Assembly (NCBI RefSeq): GCF_902859805.1
Contig: NZ_CADIKC010000010.1
Location: 1 to 64,000, forward strand
Source of the DNA: Paraburkholderia sediminicola
GTDB lineage: Bacteria; Pseudomonadota; Gammaproteobacteria; Burkholderiales; Burkholderiaceae
Reading direction: 5' to 3'
DNA length: 64,000 nt
Below are positions 35,562 through 44,244 of this stretch, piece by piece. Both the position numbers and the translations under genes were made by a program. The notes below the pieces were generated by a model, which saw only the letters and a list, made by a program, of their open reading frames with translations, was not told the origin of the DNA and made no database searches. How positions within the stretch are numbered: position 1 is the stretch's first letter; the number at the start of each line of letters is the position of its first letter.

Positions 35562-36695
35562 CTAGGCGTTCCATGCCGCCGAGACCAGCGTTCCGCTCGT
35601 ACCGAACGACTGGATTGAAAACGTGCCGCCGTGCGACTCGACCCGGTGTTGCATGCCGATGAGGCCAAGCCCGGTTGTACAGGCGTCTTCTGTCGACAGA
35701 GGACGGTTTTCGTAGCCGATGCCGTTGTCCTGAATCGTCATCAGGAGGCCGCCGGCAATACGCCGGAACCCGAGCGTGACTTCCGTGGCAGCTGCATGCT
35801 TGACGGTGTTGTTCAGCGCTTCCTGAGCGAGCCTGAATATGTCTGCCTTCAGATGCTCCGGCACGTCCTCATCGTCGACGTCGCAGTTGAACATAACTGA
35901 GACATTTTCGGCGCTGCGCTCGATGCGTCGGCATAGCGAACTTAACGCGGCAGGCAGGCCGAGCTGCTCGAGCATCAGCGGGCGCAGTTCGCCGCATATC
36001 TGCCTCACATCGCCGATCGTCTCGCGGATTCTGAGCACCGTTGCATCCAGCAACTGGGCTGCGTCGTCAACCTGCCCGCGGCGTATCCGCATCAACGCGT
36101 CCTCTGCCATCAGCTTGACGAGCGTCAATGCTTGCCCGAGGCCGTCATGCAGTTCCGCGGCAAGGCGTTGACGTTCTTTCTGTTGACCCATAGTCAGGTA
36201 CGTCAGACGGTCCCGCGCGCTCGCATCGAGCAAACGTGTGGCATCCGCAAGTTCGGGCACGGAAATCAACGGCTCCTCGAAGAGCGTCAGCAACGCACTG
36301 CGCCCGGTCTCGCCGCTGGAGACCGTCTGCTGGTGCAGCATGAGCCGCGTCGGGTGGCCAGTGCGGTCGCTGATTACCGTAGGAAAGGAGTGAAATTCGC
36401 GATGCGCGCTCACGGACAATTCGCGCGCGAGCGCTGCGCAACAGTCGTCCGGCGCCATCTCGACGAGTTGCTTGCCGACCAGCTCGGCGTTCGAGTAGCC
36501 CAACAGGGCCGCCGCAGTACGGTTCGCTGACAGGAATGTTCCATCCGGCGTGAGAACGGCGAGTGCCGCGCCGCGCGCATCGGTGACGCTGCCGGTGCCG
36601 GGTTCGTGAGGCCGCGCCGCAATACAAAGCTTGCGCATAGCCTCGATCAGGTCGGCCAGCTTCACCTGCGATCCCGTGGGCTCGTTTGCATCCAT
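35562..36695 (-). CDS. Soluble NarL-type sensor histidine kinase with PAS domain
   Basis: A 377-residue kinase without signal peptide or membrane helix. Residues about 35-140 form a PAS domain (LAVLTPDGTFLSANRTAAALLGYS). Residues about 170-235 are a HisKA_3 dimerisation domain with H183 (RQRLAAELHDGLGQAL), and the C-terminal HATPase has the N and G boxes (EALNNTVKHA, DNGIGY, GLGLIGMQHR). It is the only kinase in the locus and probably feeds both response regulators. A cytoplasmic PAS suggests an internal redox or metal signal rather than an extracellular one. Confidence 0.88.
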   Translation of the reverse strand: MDANEPTGSQVKLADLIEAMRKLCIAARPHEPGTGSVTDARGAALAVLTPDGTFLSANRTAAALLGYSNAELVGKQLVEMAPDDCCAALARELSVSAHREFHSFPTVISDRTGHPTRLMLHQQTVSSGETGRSALLTLFEEPLISVPELADATRLLDASARDRLTYLTMGQQKERQRLAAELHDGLGQALTLVKLMAEDALMRIRRGQVDDAAQLLDATVLRIRETIGDVRQICGELRPLMLEQLGLPAALSSLCRRIERSAENVSVMFNCDVDDEDVPEHLKADIFRLAQEALNNTVKHAAATEVTLGFRRIAGGLLMTIQDNGIGYENRPLSTEDACTTGLGLIGMQHRVESHGGTFSIQSFGTSGTLVSAAWNA

Positions 36696-36715
36696 TGGAG
36701 CTCCCGATGCGTTTT

Positions 36716-36732
36716 CTTAAGGAAACCTTAAG
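36716..36732. repeat. Perfect dyad upstream of the kinase gene
   Basis: CTTAAGG-AAA-CCTTAAG, 7-bp arms with a 3-bp spacer, 21 bp before the kinase ATG. It could be an operator or a small hairpin in the leader. The rest of 36696-37112, between kinase and Sco genes, shows no gene and no good copy of the 17-bp element. Confidence 0.5.
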
Positions 36733-37112
36733 CTTATGACTGATTGTAGGCCTTGAGTAATGCTCGCTGCAACCGGACAAGTACTGAGTCGCGATGCGGG
36801 GACTCCCCGTTTGAACGCGGCGGGTTTTCCCGCAGGCGGACATGCCCTACCGCGCTTTGGGGGCTCTCATCCAATGACGCTCGCACGCAAATTCATGAGA
36901 CTGAACATGCACGGTGGCGCGCCTTTGATACGGTCACGCAGCTATCGACGCCGTACTCTGGATATCGATCGCCGAGGAATGCAGGTTGAGTCCGGGCCCG
37001 TTTTCGTCGTAGTGCCGGAACGCTCCCTCAGTGTAGTCGCGAAGCGGGCGGGCAGTCGACGTGACCGGCGCCTCGCGCGGCTGAACCTTGCATGCTACTT
37101 CTGGAGATAGCG

Positions 37113-37745
37113 ATGAGAGCGACCCACGTAATGATGATCGGCGCAGTCCTGCTAGCCGGCACCGGACTGGCAGGTCCAGCGGCATGGTGCGCGTCTGCCG
37201 CAGACGCTGCCGACGGCGCCGACGCGCATATGCACCATCACATGATGTCGGGGACGATGCGCTCCATTGTCGACTACACGCTGCCGCCGGTGAAACTAAT
37301 CAGGGACGACGGCCAGACGGTCTCGTTGATTGATGAATTGAATGACGGCCGGCCGGTGATCCTGACTTTCATCTACACCACGTGCACTACGATTTGCCCG
37401 ATGGTCAGCCAGACGCTCGAGAAGTTGCAAAGCGAGTTGGGCAGCGACCGGGACAAGGTGCACATCGTGTCGATCTCGATCGATCCTGAGCAGGACACGC
37501 CGGCACGTCTTAGAACATATGGAGCACGATTCGACGCTGGGCCGGAGTGGCAGCACTACACCGGCACCGTCGAGGCCAGCATTGCGACGCAGCGCGCCTT
37601 CAACGTTTATCGGGGCGACAAGATGAATCACACGCCGGTTGCATTCGTGCGGGCGGCGCCCGGAAAGCCGTGGCTGCGTATTGACGGCTTCGCGACGCCG
37701 GCGGAACTGCTGAGCGCCTACCACGACGCTGTCGCGTCCAACTAG
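37113..37745 (+). CDS. Sco1/PrrC-family copper chaperone
   Basis: The 210-residue precursor starts at ATG 37113 after GGAGATAG. The leader ends near residue 30 and is followed by a Met/His-rich stretch (HMHHHMM, 39-45). The thioredoxin-fold domain has the copper ligands C91-T-T-I-C95-P and H173. Sco proteins deliver copper to, or reduce thiols of, CuA and other copper enzymes. Its position beside the oxidase locus suggests it loads or protects the secreted multicopper proteins, although cytochrome oxidase assembly is the usual role. Confidence 0.88.
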   Translation: MRATHVMMIGAVLLAGTGLAGPAAWCASAADAADGADAHMHHHMMSGTMRSIVDYTLPPVKLIRDDGQTVSLIDELNDGRPVILTFIYTTCTTICPMVSQTLEKLQSELGSDRDKVHIVSISIDPEQDTPARLRTYGARFDAGPEWQHYTGTVEASIATQRAFNVYRGDKMNHTPVAFVRAAPGKPWLRIDGFATPAELLSAYHDAVASN

Positions 37746-37775
37746 CGGCGCACGGTGCAGCCAGGAGCGACGAAA

Positions 37776-38465
37776 TTGGCAAACCAGCATCGTGTGCTGA
37801 TTGCGGAGGATCAGCATCTCCTGCGCAGCGGTCTCTGCCGCATGGTGTCCGAACTATGCGACTACAGCATCGTCGGCGAGGCGAGCGACGGCCTTGAGGC
37901 ATACCGTATTGCGGTTGCGACCTTGCCCGATCTGATCCTGATGGACCTGTCGATGCCGGGCGGCAGCGGTTTCGAGGCGATCGCCGCAATCAAGCGCCGC
38001 GCGCCGCAGATCCGCATCATTGTCCTCACCGTTCACCGCAGCGAAGAACATGTGCGGGAGTCGTTCGCCGCGGGTGCCGACGGATATGTGATCAAGGACG
38101 CGTCATTCGAAGACCTGGTCGGCGAGATGCGGCTTGTCATGCGAGGCAAGTGCAACACGAGTCTCGACGTTCGCGGTCGCTATGCCGGTTCGTTGGATCT
38201 CACTTCAGGTAGTCCGCAAAAAACGCACCTATGGGATACGCTGACCGGCCGTGAGCGGTCGGTGCTGCGACTCGTTGTCGAGGGACACACCAATCGGCAG
38301 GTCGGCGAGCACCTGAAGCTCAGCCCGAAAACGATCGAAAAGCATCGCGCGAGTCTGATGCGCAAGCTGGGCATTACGAACGTGACAGGTCTGGTGCGCA
38401 TCGCAATCGACATGGGCGTGCTGAAGCTACCCAGTGAAGAGCACTTGCATCACGACTCCGTATAA
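37776..38465 (+). CDS. NarL/FixJ-family response regulator 2
   Basis: The TTG at 37776 is preferred because AGGAG lies 9 bases upstream; a GTG at 37755 is the alternative. The roughly 229-residue product has a receiver domain (VLIAEDQ, LILMDLSMPG, YVIKDASF) and a LuxR-type helix-turn-helix (LTGRERSVLRLVVEGHTNRQV, LSPKTIEKHR). It is closely similar to response regulator 1 along its length. The gene follows the Sco gene by about 30 bp, so the two are likely co-transcribed, and lies directly before the secretion operon. Confidence 0.88.
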   Translation: MANQHRVLIAEDQHLLRSGLCRMVSELCDYSIVGEASDGLEAYRIAVATLPDLILMDLSMPGGSGFEAIAAIKRRAPQIRIIVLTVHRSEEHVRESFAAGADGYVIKDASFEDLVGEMRLVMRGKCNTSLDVRGRYAGSLDLTSGSPQKTHLWDTLTGRERSVLRLVVEGHTNRQVGEHLKLSPKTIEKHRASLMRKLGITNVTGLVRIAIDMGVLKLPSEEHLHHDSV

Positions 38466-38478
38466 GCGTGGCGCAACT

Positions 38479-38495
38479 GGAGGGTCTTTACCCAT
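38479..38495 (+). promoter_or_regulatory. 17-bp regulon element, copy 7
   Basis: GGAGGGTCTTTACCCAT, 103 bp before the GTG of gspG. The sequence from here to about 38547 aligns gap-free to the copy 5 promoter region. Confidence 0.6.
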
Positions 38496-38598
38496 GTCTT
38501 TGGACGGCTCTCCCTACTTCTTGCCCGTATCGACCTGAACAAGAATGCACTCAACGGCTTCGGCAATGCCGAAGCGGTGGGTCGTTACAGGGGGAGCC

Positions 38599-39081
38599 GT
38601 GTACAACGAATTGTCCTCTATCAAGCCCGGCATGCCCGGGCGTCCGTGGCAGTGCGTTCGCCCTGAAAGGGGCGCGCGACGCAGTCGCGGTTTCACGCTG
38701 CTCGAGTTGCTGGTGGTGATGGTCATCATCGGCTTGCTGGCGGGTCTCGTTGCTCCTCGATATTTCGAACAGGTCGGCAAGTCGAATACGAAGATCGCGC
38801 GCGCGCAGATCGTCTCGCTGGGGCAGGCGCTCGATCAATACCGGCTGGATGTCGGTTCCTATCCCTCGACCGAAGAAGGGCTGCAGGCGCTCGTCGCCAA
38901 ACCGCAGGATGCGGCGCATTGGAGCGGGCCGTATCTGGCGAAGGCGGTGCCGGTGGATCCGTGGGATCGGCCGTACCAGTATCGGTCGCCGGGCGAGCAC
39001 GGCGACTACGATCTGTTTTCGCTCGGCAAGGATGGACGAGGCGGTGGCGTCGGTGAGAACACGACCGTCTCTTCGTGGTAA
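38599..39081 (+). CDS. gspG: Major pseudopilin GspG
   Basis: The GTG at 38599 follows a GGGGGAG site. The 160-residue prepilin has an unusually long leader of 31 residues ending RRSRG, then F32-TLLE36 and a hydrophobic helix, the prepilin-peptidase signature. The globular part has the GspG pattern (DQYRLDVGSYPSTEEGLQAL, VPVDPWDRPYQYRSPGEHGDYDLFSLGKDG) including the calcium-loop region. It forms the pseudopilus shaft of the type II secretion machine. No prepilin peptidase gene lies in the window. Confidence 0.93.
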   Translation: MYNELSSIKPGMPGRPWQCVRPERGARRSRGFTLLELLVVMVIIGLLAGLVAPRYFEQVGKSNTKIARAQIVSLGQALDQYRLDVGSYPSTEEGLQALVAKPQDAAHWSGPYLAKAVPVDPWDRPYQYRSPGEHGDYDLFSLGKDGRGGGVGENTTVSSW

Positions 39082-39144
39082 CGGTGCGCCGTGCGGTTGC
39101 CGCGACGGCTGGCAGGTAGTGGGTTGTTTGCAAGGAGAACCGAC

Positions 39145-40347
39145 GTGAAGTACGTGCTGCGTGTCTTCGATACCAGTGGTGCGGTCCAGACGCTTCGCAT
39201 CGATAGCGATTCTTCGTCGACCGCGGCGTCGCTTGCCCGTGCCCGCGGCCTGCGCGTCGTATCGGTTCGTGCCGATGCGGGCCGACGGCGCGAGAGGAAA
39301 AGCTGGGCGGCGCTGCCCGGCGGCAGGTTCAACGTCGAACTGTTCGCGCGCGAACTCGCGGCATTACTTGATGCAGGCGTCGGCGTCGTCGACGCATTGC
39401 GTACGCTCGGCGGCAACGAGCGCCGCGAGGCATCGGCGCAGGTTTATCGCGAGCTGTTGCGGCTACTGGAAGAGGGGCAGTCGCTCTCCGCGGCGCTCGA
39501 ACACGCGAACCATATTTTTCCGCCCGTGCTTGTCGCCTGCGTGAAAGCCAGCGAGCAAACCGGCGGCCTCGCGGATAGCTTGACCCGCTATTCGCGCAAT
39601 AGCGCGATGCTGCACGAACTGCGTGGACGGGTGGTGTCGGCGGCGATCTACCCATCCGTTCTGCTGCTGGTGGGTGCGGCGGTCGTGCTGTTCCTGCTGG
39701 GTTTCGTCGTGCCGAGGTTCGCGACCTTGCTTGAGCACAGTGGGCGTGAGCTCCCGTTGCTCTCGCGCCTGTTGATCGCATGGGGCAGCATGGTCCACGC
39801 CCACGGGGCGGAGTTGAGCGCTAGCCTCGCTGTGCTGGCGGTGGCGGCTGGTTTTGCGCTGCGCAGGCCGGCGGTCCGGAGCTGGATCGCTGATCGCATG
39901 TTTGCCCTGCCGGGCATTGGGCAACACTTCCGCATTTTTCGCCAGTCGCAGTTTTATCGCACGACCGCCATGCTGGTCGATGGCGGTATTCCCGCCGTTC
40001 GCGCGTTCGATCTTGCGCATGGGCTGGTCGGCCGCGCAGACCAGGCCGCACTCGCGAGCGCCCTGCAGCAGGTGCGCAACGGCACGAAGATTTCCGATGC
40101 GTTTCAGAAGGGCGGACTTGCCAACCCGATTTCCTATCGGCTCCTGACGGTGGCGGAAAAGACCGGCGGTCTCGGGCCTGTTCTGGACAGGATCGCCGCG
40201 TTTCAGGAGGCGCAGGTGTCTCGCACGATCGATCTGATCTCGCGTTTGATCGAACCCGCGATGATGATTTTTATCGGCGTGGTTATCGGTGGAATTGTCG
40301 TGCTGATGTACATGCCGATTTTCGAAATCGCATCGAGCATTCAATAG
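39145..40347 (+). CDS. gspF: Inner-membrane platform protein GspF
   Basis: The GTG at 39145 has an AAGGAGAA site; the longer frame overlaps the intergenic region. The 400-residue protein has the two T2SSF domains (FARELAALLDAGVGVVDAL and FYRTTAMLVDGGIPAVRAF), each followed by membrane helices, as in GspF/PilC. It anchors the ATPase GspE and the assembling pseudopilus in the inner membrane. Confidence 0.92.
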   Translation: MKYVLRVFDTSGAVQTLRIDSDSSSTAASLARARGLRVVSVRADAGRRRERKSWAALPGGRFNVELFARELAALLDAGVGVVDALRTLGGNERREASAQVYRELLRLLEEGQSLSAALEHANHIFPPVLVACVKASEQTGGLADSLTRYSRNSAMLHELRGRVVSAAIYPSVLLLVGAAVVLFLLGFVVPRFATLLEHSGRELPLLSRLLIAWGSMVHAHGAELSASLAVLAVAAGFALRRPAVRSWIADRMFALPGIGQHFRIFRQSQFYRTTAMLVDGGIPAVRAFDLAHGLVGRADQAALASALQQVRNGTKISDAFQKGGLANPISYRLLTVAEKTGGLGPVLDRIAAFQEAQVSRTIDLISRLIEPAMMIFIGVVIGGIVVLMYMPIFEIASSIQ

Positions 40348-40366
40348 ATCTTCCTGGAGAATGGAC

Positions 40367-42148
40367 GTGGATACCGGCAGCACGACTCTGGCAAACCCCA
40401 ATGTCGAAACGCGGATTGAACCGCGTGTCGAGTTGCGCGACGCACTGCGAACGCTCGGCGAGCGGCATGGGTCCGGTATTCGCGCGCTGGAGGAATTGAT
40501 GACGCAGACGGCTCTGAGCGCGGACGAGATGCGTGCCCAGTTGGCCGTGCAATTTCGCATGAAGCCGATCAGCATGCGCGAGTTGAACCAGTACGAGCCC
40601 GATTTCGACGTGATGTCGTTTGTCGAAGCGACGACCCGCCTGTGCGTGTGTTTTCGCGAGCCAGATGGAACAAGCGGCACAAACGGTACAGGCGGCACAA
40701 ACGGTACAAGCAGTGGCAATAGTCTGCTGTTCGTCATCGCCGATCCGCTCGACGCGCGCACGCGAGGCTGCGTCGAACATCGCATGCGCTCGCGGCCGAC
40801 CGTACCGTACAGCTGGGCGCTCGCGAGCGCAGGGGACATCTGCGCGTACCTGGCCGTGCGCGAAAAAGACGTGCGGGCGATGGACTCGCTCGCGTTCGAC
40901 GACCCGATCCAGACTGCGGTCGATCCGTCTTCGCTTGCGTTGACGCTGCAGGGTATCAGCAGTGACGACAGCCCGGTGGTGAGACTGCTCAACTCGACGA
41001 TCTATGACGCGCTGAAGATGATGGCAAGCGACATCCACCTCGAATGCCGCGCCAACGGATTGATGATCAAGTGCCGCGTGGACGGTGTGCTGACGGTGGT
41101 TGGCCGGGTCGAAGGCCGCGATGTCGCAGACCAGGTCTTGTCCCGCGTGAAAGTGATTTCAGAACTCGATATTTCCGAGCGCCGCGTTCCGCAGGACGGA
41201 CGTTTCAAAGCGCAGTACGCGGGACGTGATATCGATTTCCGCGTGTCGATCATGCCGAACCAGTTCGGCGAGGACGCGGTGCTGCGGATTCTTGACCGCT
41301 ATCAGCTTTCGCAGGCCTCCGGCGGTTTGACGCTCGAGGCGCTGGGTTTTCAGCAGGCTGATACACGCTTCATGCGCTCTGTCGCTTCGATGCCGTATGG
41401 AATGCTGCTCGTGACTGGGCCGACCGGCAGCGGCAAGACGACGACGCTCTACGCGATTCTGACGGAGATCAATAACGGTCTCGAGAAGATCGTGACGATC
41501 GAAGACCCGGTCGAATATCAGCTGGGCGACATCCTGCAGATTCCGGTCAACGAAGCGAAGGGGCTGACGTTCGCGCGCGGACTGCGGTCGATTTTGCGGC
41601 ACGACCCGGACAAGATCATGGTCGGCGAAATCCGTGATCCGGAGACCGCGCAAATCGCCGTGCAGGCAGCGCTGACCGGTCACCAGGTGTTCACCACCGT
41701 GCACGCGAACAACGTGTTCGACGTGATCGGCCGCTTCACGAACATGGAGGTCGATCCGTACAGCTTCGTATCCGCGCTCAACGGCGTCGTTGCCCAGCGT
41801 CTCTTGCGGCAGTGCTGTCCGGATTGCACGACCGATGAAGCGGTCGACGCGGACACGCTGGTCCGTTCGGGCATCGATCCGGATACCGCCGGCAGCTACC
41901 TGTTTCATCGCGGTACGGGCTGCGCGGCGTGCCGCGGCAGCGGGTACCGCGGACGCCGCGCAATCGCGGAAGCTTTGCGCATGAACGACGAGTTGCGGCA
42001 ACTGCTGTCGGAACGCGCACCGCTTGGGGCAATCAAGGCGGCAGCGATGCGCTACGGCATGCAGTCGCTGCGTACCGCAGCAATCGAGCTCGTGAAGCGC
42101 GGCGAAACGACTCTCGAGGAGATTAACCGTGTCACCATGGTTGAATAG
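40367..42148 (+). CDS. gspE: Type II secretion ATPase GspE
   Basis: The GTG at 40367 is suitably placed behind GGAG; the ATG six bases earlier is too close. The 593-residue ATPase has an N1-type domain, Walker A GPTGSGKTTTL, Asp box (IEDPVEYQ), Walker B VGEIRDPETA, His box (GHQVFTTVHAN) and a tetracysteine zinc domain (CCPDC ... CAAC). A Gly/Thr/Asn linker (about 101-115) is encoded by a short internal tandem repeat at 40667-40711. It powers pseudopilus assembly. Confidence 0.93.
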   Translation: MDTGSTTLANPNVETRIEPRVELRDALRTLGERHGSGIRALEELMTQTALSADEMRAQLAVQFRMKPISMRELNQYEPDFDVMSFVEATTRLCVCFREPDGTSGTNGTGGTNGTSSGNSLLFVIADPLDARTRGCVEHRMRSRPTVPYSWALASAGDICAYLAVREKDVRAMDSLAFDDPIQTAVDPSSLALTLQGISSDDSPVVRLLNSTIYDALKMMASDIHLECRANGLMIKCRVDGVLTVVGRVEGRDVADQVLSRVKVISELDISERRVPQDGRFKAQYAGRDIDFRVSIMPNQFGEDAVLRILDRYQLSQASGGLTLEALGFQQADTRFMRSVASMPYGMLLVTGPTGSGKTTTLYAILTEINNGLEKIVTIEDPVEYQLGDILQIPVNEAKGLTFARGLRSILRHDPDKIMVGEIRDPETAQIAVQAALTGHQVFTTVHANNVFDVIGRFTNMEVDPYSFVSALNGVVAQRLLRQCCPDCTTDEAVDADTLVRSGIDPDTAGSYLFHRGTGCAACRGSGYRGRRAIAEALRMNDELRQLLSERAPLGAIKAAAMRYGMQSLRTAAIELVKRGETTLEEINRVTMVE

Positions 42149-43016
42149 TCCGGTTGCAATTGGAGTCGGCACACGTGAGATTGTCGTCGGTGCGCGCGTG
42201 CCTTGGCCGTTGCGCCTGCGCAAATCGGCATCTGTCGCCGAGCCAGCCAGCGTTGCGATTCCCGAAGAGCAGTGCTGCACTGAACCGGGTGCACTCGATA
42301 CGCTGCGCAGAGCGCTTGCCGACACACACATCGTGACGTCCGCCGCCGATGCCGCGACAGTGCCGCAGGCGTTTCTGCCGAAGCGAAACGCACACGTGGT
42401 GCTGGATGATTTCTGGGGCAATCACGCGATCTTGCGTGGCGATTTCCGGGCGCTGCGCGCGCGCGAACTCGAAGAGATTGCGTTAGCGCATTTCACCGAT
42501 ACCTATGGGATCGACGGCGCGTCGCTGGTGGTGCGTTTCAGCGTGCAGCGCGGCGGCCGGGCTCTGTTTGCCAGCGCGGTGTCGCGCGAACTGCTTGACG
42601 GTATCCACGACGTAAGCGCGGCCGAACATGTCGGGATTAGCCGCTTGTCGCTATGCCTTCCGGAGATGCTCAATCGCATCGGCGACGCGGCCGGGGGCGG
42701 TGAGGCGCTGCTGCTGTTCGTCGCGGACGAGCAGATGCAGGCGGTCATGATCGAAGAGAATCGCTGGGTCGCCTACGACGCACAACGCCTGTTTCCCGGT
42801 GATGCGGGCGACGCGTCCCGGCTGGCAGAGTTGGCCGAGCAGTTGTTCGAACGCTCGGCAACCCGGGCGAATCTGAAGCACGCAGACTGCAAGATCTATC
42901 TGTTCGGGATCGAGACCGAGCTGGCGCCGTTCGAAGCGCGTTTCGCCGCGGCAATCCGGCAGGCGCCGCCGGCGGACCACTCGCCCGCGCATCGGCTGAT
43001 GGAGTGTGCCCAATGA
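42129..43016 (+). CDS. PilM/GspL-cytoplasmic-domain-like protein
   Basis: A 295-residue soluble protein starting at GTG 42129 after GAGGAG, overlapping the gspE end by 20 bp. It has the alternating beta-alpha layout of the actin-like PilM/GspL fold, but motifs are weak and nucleotide-binding residues are not evident. Position (between gspE and a short single-pass protein) and length fit a PilM or GspL N-domain role in tying the ATPase to the inner-membrane complex. The assignment rests mainly on gene order. Confidence 0.6.
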   Translation: MSPWLNSPVAIGVGTREIVVGARVPWPLRLRKSASVAEPASVAIPEEQCCTEPGALDTLRRALADTHIVTSAADAATVPQAFLPKRNAHVVLDDFWGNHAILRGDFRALRARELEEIALAHFTDTYGIDGASLVVRFSVQRGGRALFASAVSRELLDGIHDVSAAEHVGISRLSLCLPEMLNRIGDAAGGGEALLLFVADEQMQAVMIEENRWVAYDAQRLFPGDAGDASRLAELAEQLFERSATRANLKHADCKIYLFGIETELAPFEARFAAAIRQAPPADHSPAHRLMECAQ

Positions 43017-43543
43017 TCCCGCGCCTTGACCTCGACTTCAGCCGGCGCCGCGCCGCCCCCGCGGCGGGCGGGGTCATCCTGCTGTGCGTCGCCGCCGTGC
43101 TGTTGCTCGCAAGCGGCGCGCGACTCTGGCATGCGCACACGGAAAACGAGCGTGCGCAGGCAGAACTGGAGGCCGTCCAGCGGCAGACAATGGCAAGCCG
43201 GCACGTGGCAAAGGCGCCGCTGACGCCCGCTGCCAAACTCGCGGAAAAGCAAAGCCAATCGGTTCTGCGGGAACTGACCGTGCCGTGGCAGGACCTCTTC
43301 TCGATCGTCGAAGACTATCCGGATCACGATGTCGCGCTGATCGGCATCGATCAGAACCCCGCGCAAAGCCAGATTCGTATCACGGCCGAGGCAAAAAACT
43401 TCGACGCGATGATTGCGTACCTGAAGTATCTGCAGACCAGCGTGCTGCTGCGGGAAGCCGTGCTCAACGATCACCTGATCGAGACGAACGTGCCGGGCAA
43501 ACCGGTCCGTTTCCAGATCACTGCCGTCTGGAGGAAGTCATGA
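43013..43543 (+). CDS. PilN/GspL-like single-pass membrane protein
   Basis: A 176-residue protein with an ATGA overlap to the previous gene. Short basic N-terminus, one membrane helix (about 22-40, AGGVILLCVAAVLLLASG), a coiled-coil stretch (ENERAQAELEAVQRQ), and a ferredoxin-like periplasmic domain (ALIGIDQNPAQSQIRITAEAK). This is the layout of PilN and the C-terminal half of GspL. Confidence 0.7.
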   Translation: MIPRLDLDFSRRRAAPAAGGVILLCVAAVLLLASGARLWHAHTENERAQAELEAVQRQTMASRHVAKAPLTPAAKLAEKQSQSVLRELTVPWQDLFSIVEDYPDHDVALIGIDQNPAQSQIRITAEAKNFDAMIAYLKYLQTSVLLREAVLNDHLIETNVPGKPVRFQITAVWRKS

Positions 43544-44115
43544 AAGCGGACCAGCTACAGGACATGCTGTTGACGCTGCGCTTCGAGATGCAGCGCTCGT
43601 TCGGCCTGCCGGGACTGCTCGGCGCGCTGACGATCGGCGCTGCCGCCATCGTGGCCGTCTCGACGCCCAGTGTGGACTCCGGGACGCACGGAATGCGTGA
43701 GATGCAGGACCCAGCGCGAGTCGCGCGGACTGCGAACGCGCATCGCCTTGCCGGCGAGAGCAGCGCGGCGGTGGATCCGGTCGCACTCGATACCTTGCCG
43801 GGACTGTTCCCGGGTTTCACGCAAAGCGCGAACGATATCGCAGTGATATTCGCGCAGGCCCGCGAGAGCAATCTGACGCTCGGCTCAGCCGAATATCAGG
43901 TTACGACCGAAGCCGGTGCGCCCTTTACGCGGTATCAGGTGCTGTTGCCGGTCAAGGATCAGTACAGTGCGATCCGGCATTTTCTTGCTGCAGTCCTGAA
44001 CAACGTGCCTAATGCGGCGCTACAGGCGATCCACGTCGAACGTCCCGCCGTCGACGGCAACATTCTCGATGCGCGGGTCCGCTTCGAGCTTATCTATCGG
44101 ACAGCACAGCCATGA
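43540..44115 (+). CDS. PilO/GspM-like protein
   Basis: A 191-residue protein, again with an ATGA overlap at its start. A single hydrophobic segment (about 24-42) is followed by a periplasmic ferredoxin-like domain (FTRYQVLLPVKDQYSAIRHFLAAVLNNVPNAAL...FELIYRTAQP), as in PilO/GspM. The last 9 codons belong to the first unit of a 54-bp tandem repeat that continues into the next gene. Confidence 0.7.
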   Translation: MKADQLQDMLLTLRFEMQRSFGLPGLLGALTIGAAAIVAVSTPSVDSGTHGMREMQDPARVARTANAHRLAGESSAAVDPVALDTLPGLFPGFTQSANDIAVIFAQARESNLTLGSAEYQVTTEAGAPFTRYQVLLPVKDQYSAIRHFLAAVLNNVPNAALQAIHVERPAVDGNILDARVRFELIYRTAQP

Positions 44116-44244
44116 AATCCGCTCTGGTTAAACGCGTTCGAGCTCATCTACCGGACAGCGCAGTCATGAACCTCGCTCTGGTCAATCGCGTTCGAGCTTA
44201 TCTACCAGAAAGCGCGGCCATGAAACCAGCTCTGATCAGACGTG
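44083..44244 (+). repeat. 54-bp tandem triplication across a gene junction
   Basis: Three units of 54 bp (44083-44136, 44137-44190, 44191-44244) each run from TTCGAGCT... through an ATG. Unit 1 spans the stop of the PilO-like gene and the start of the PilP/GspC-like gene. Because 54 is a multiple of three, each unit keeps the frame and supplies an extra in-frame ATG (44112, 44166, 44220). The downstream protein therefore carries two extra 18-residue copies at its N-terminus. Confidence 0.9.

Noticed and set aside
36840..36872. CCCTACCGCG...TTTGGGGGCTCTCATCC resembling the copy 3/4 region before the Sco gene
   Set aside because: It agrees with the 17-bp element at too few positions when aligned without gaps.
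39650..39662. TACCCAT inside gspF
   Set aside because: It is part of the coding sequence (Ile-Tyr-Pro-Ser) and lacks the GTAGG half of the element.
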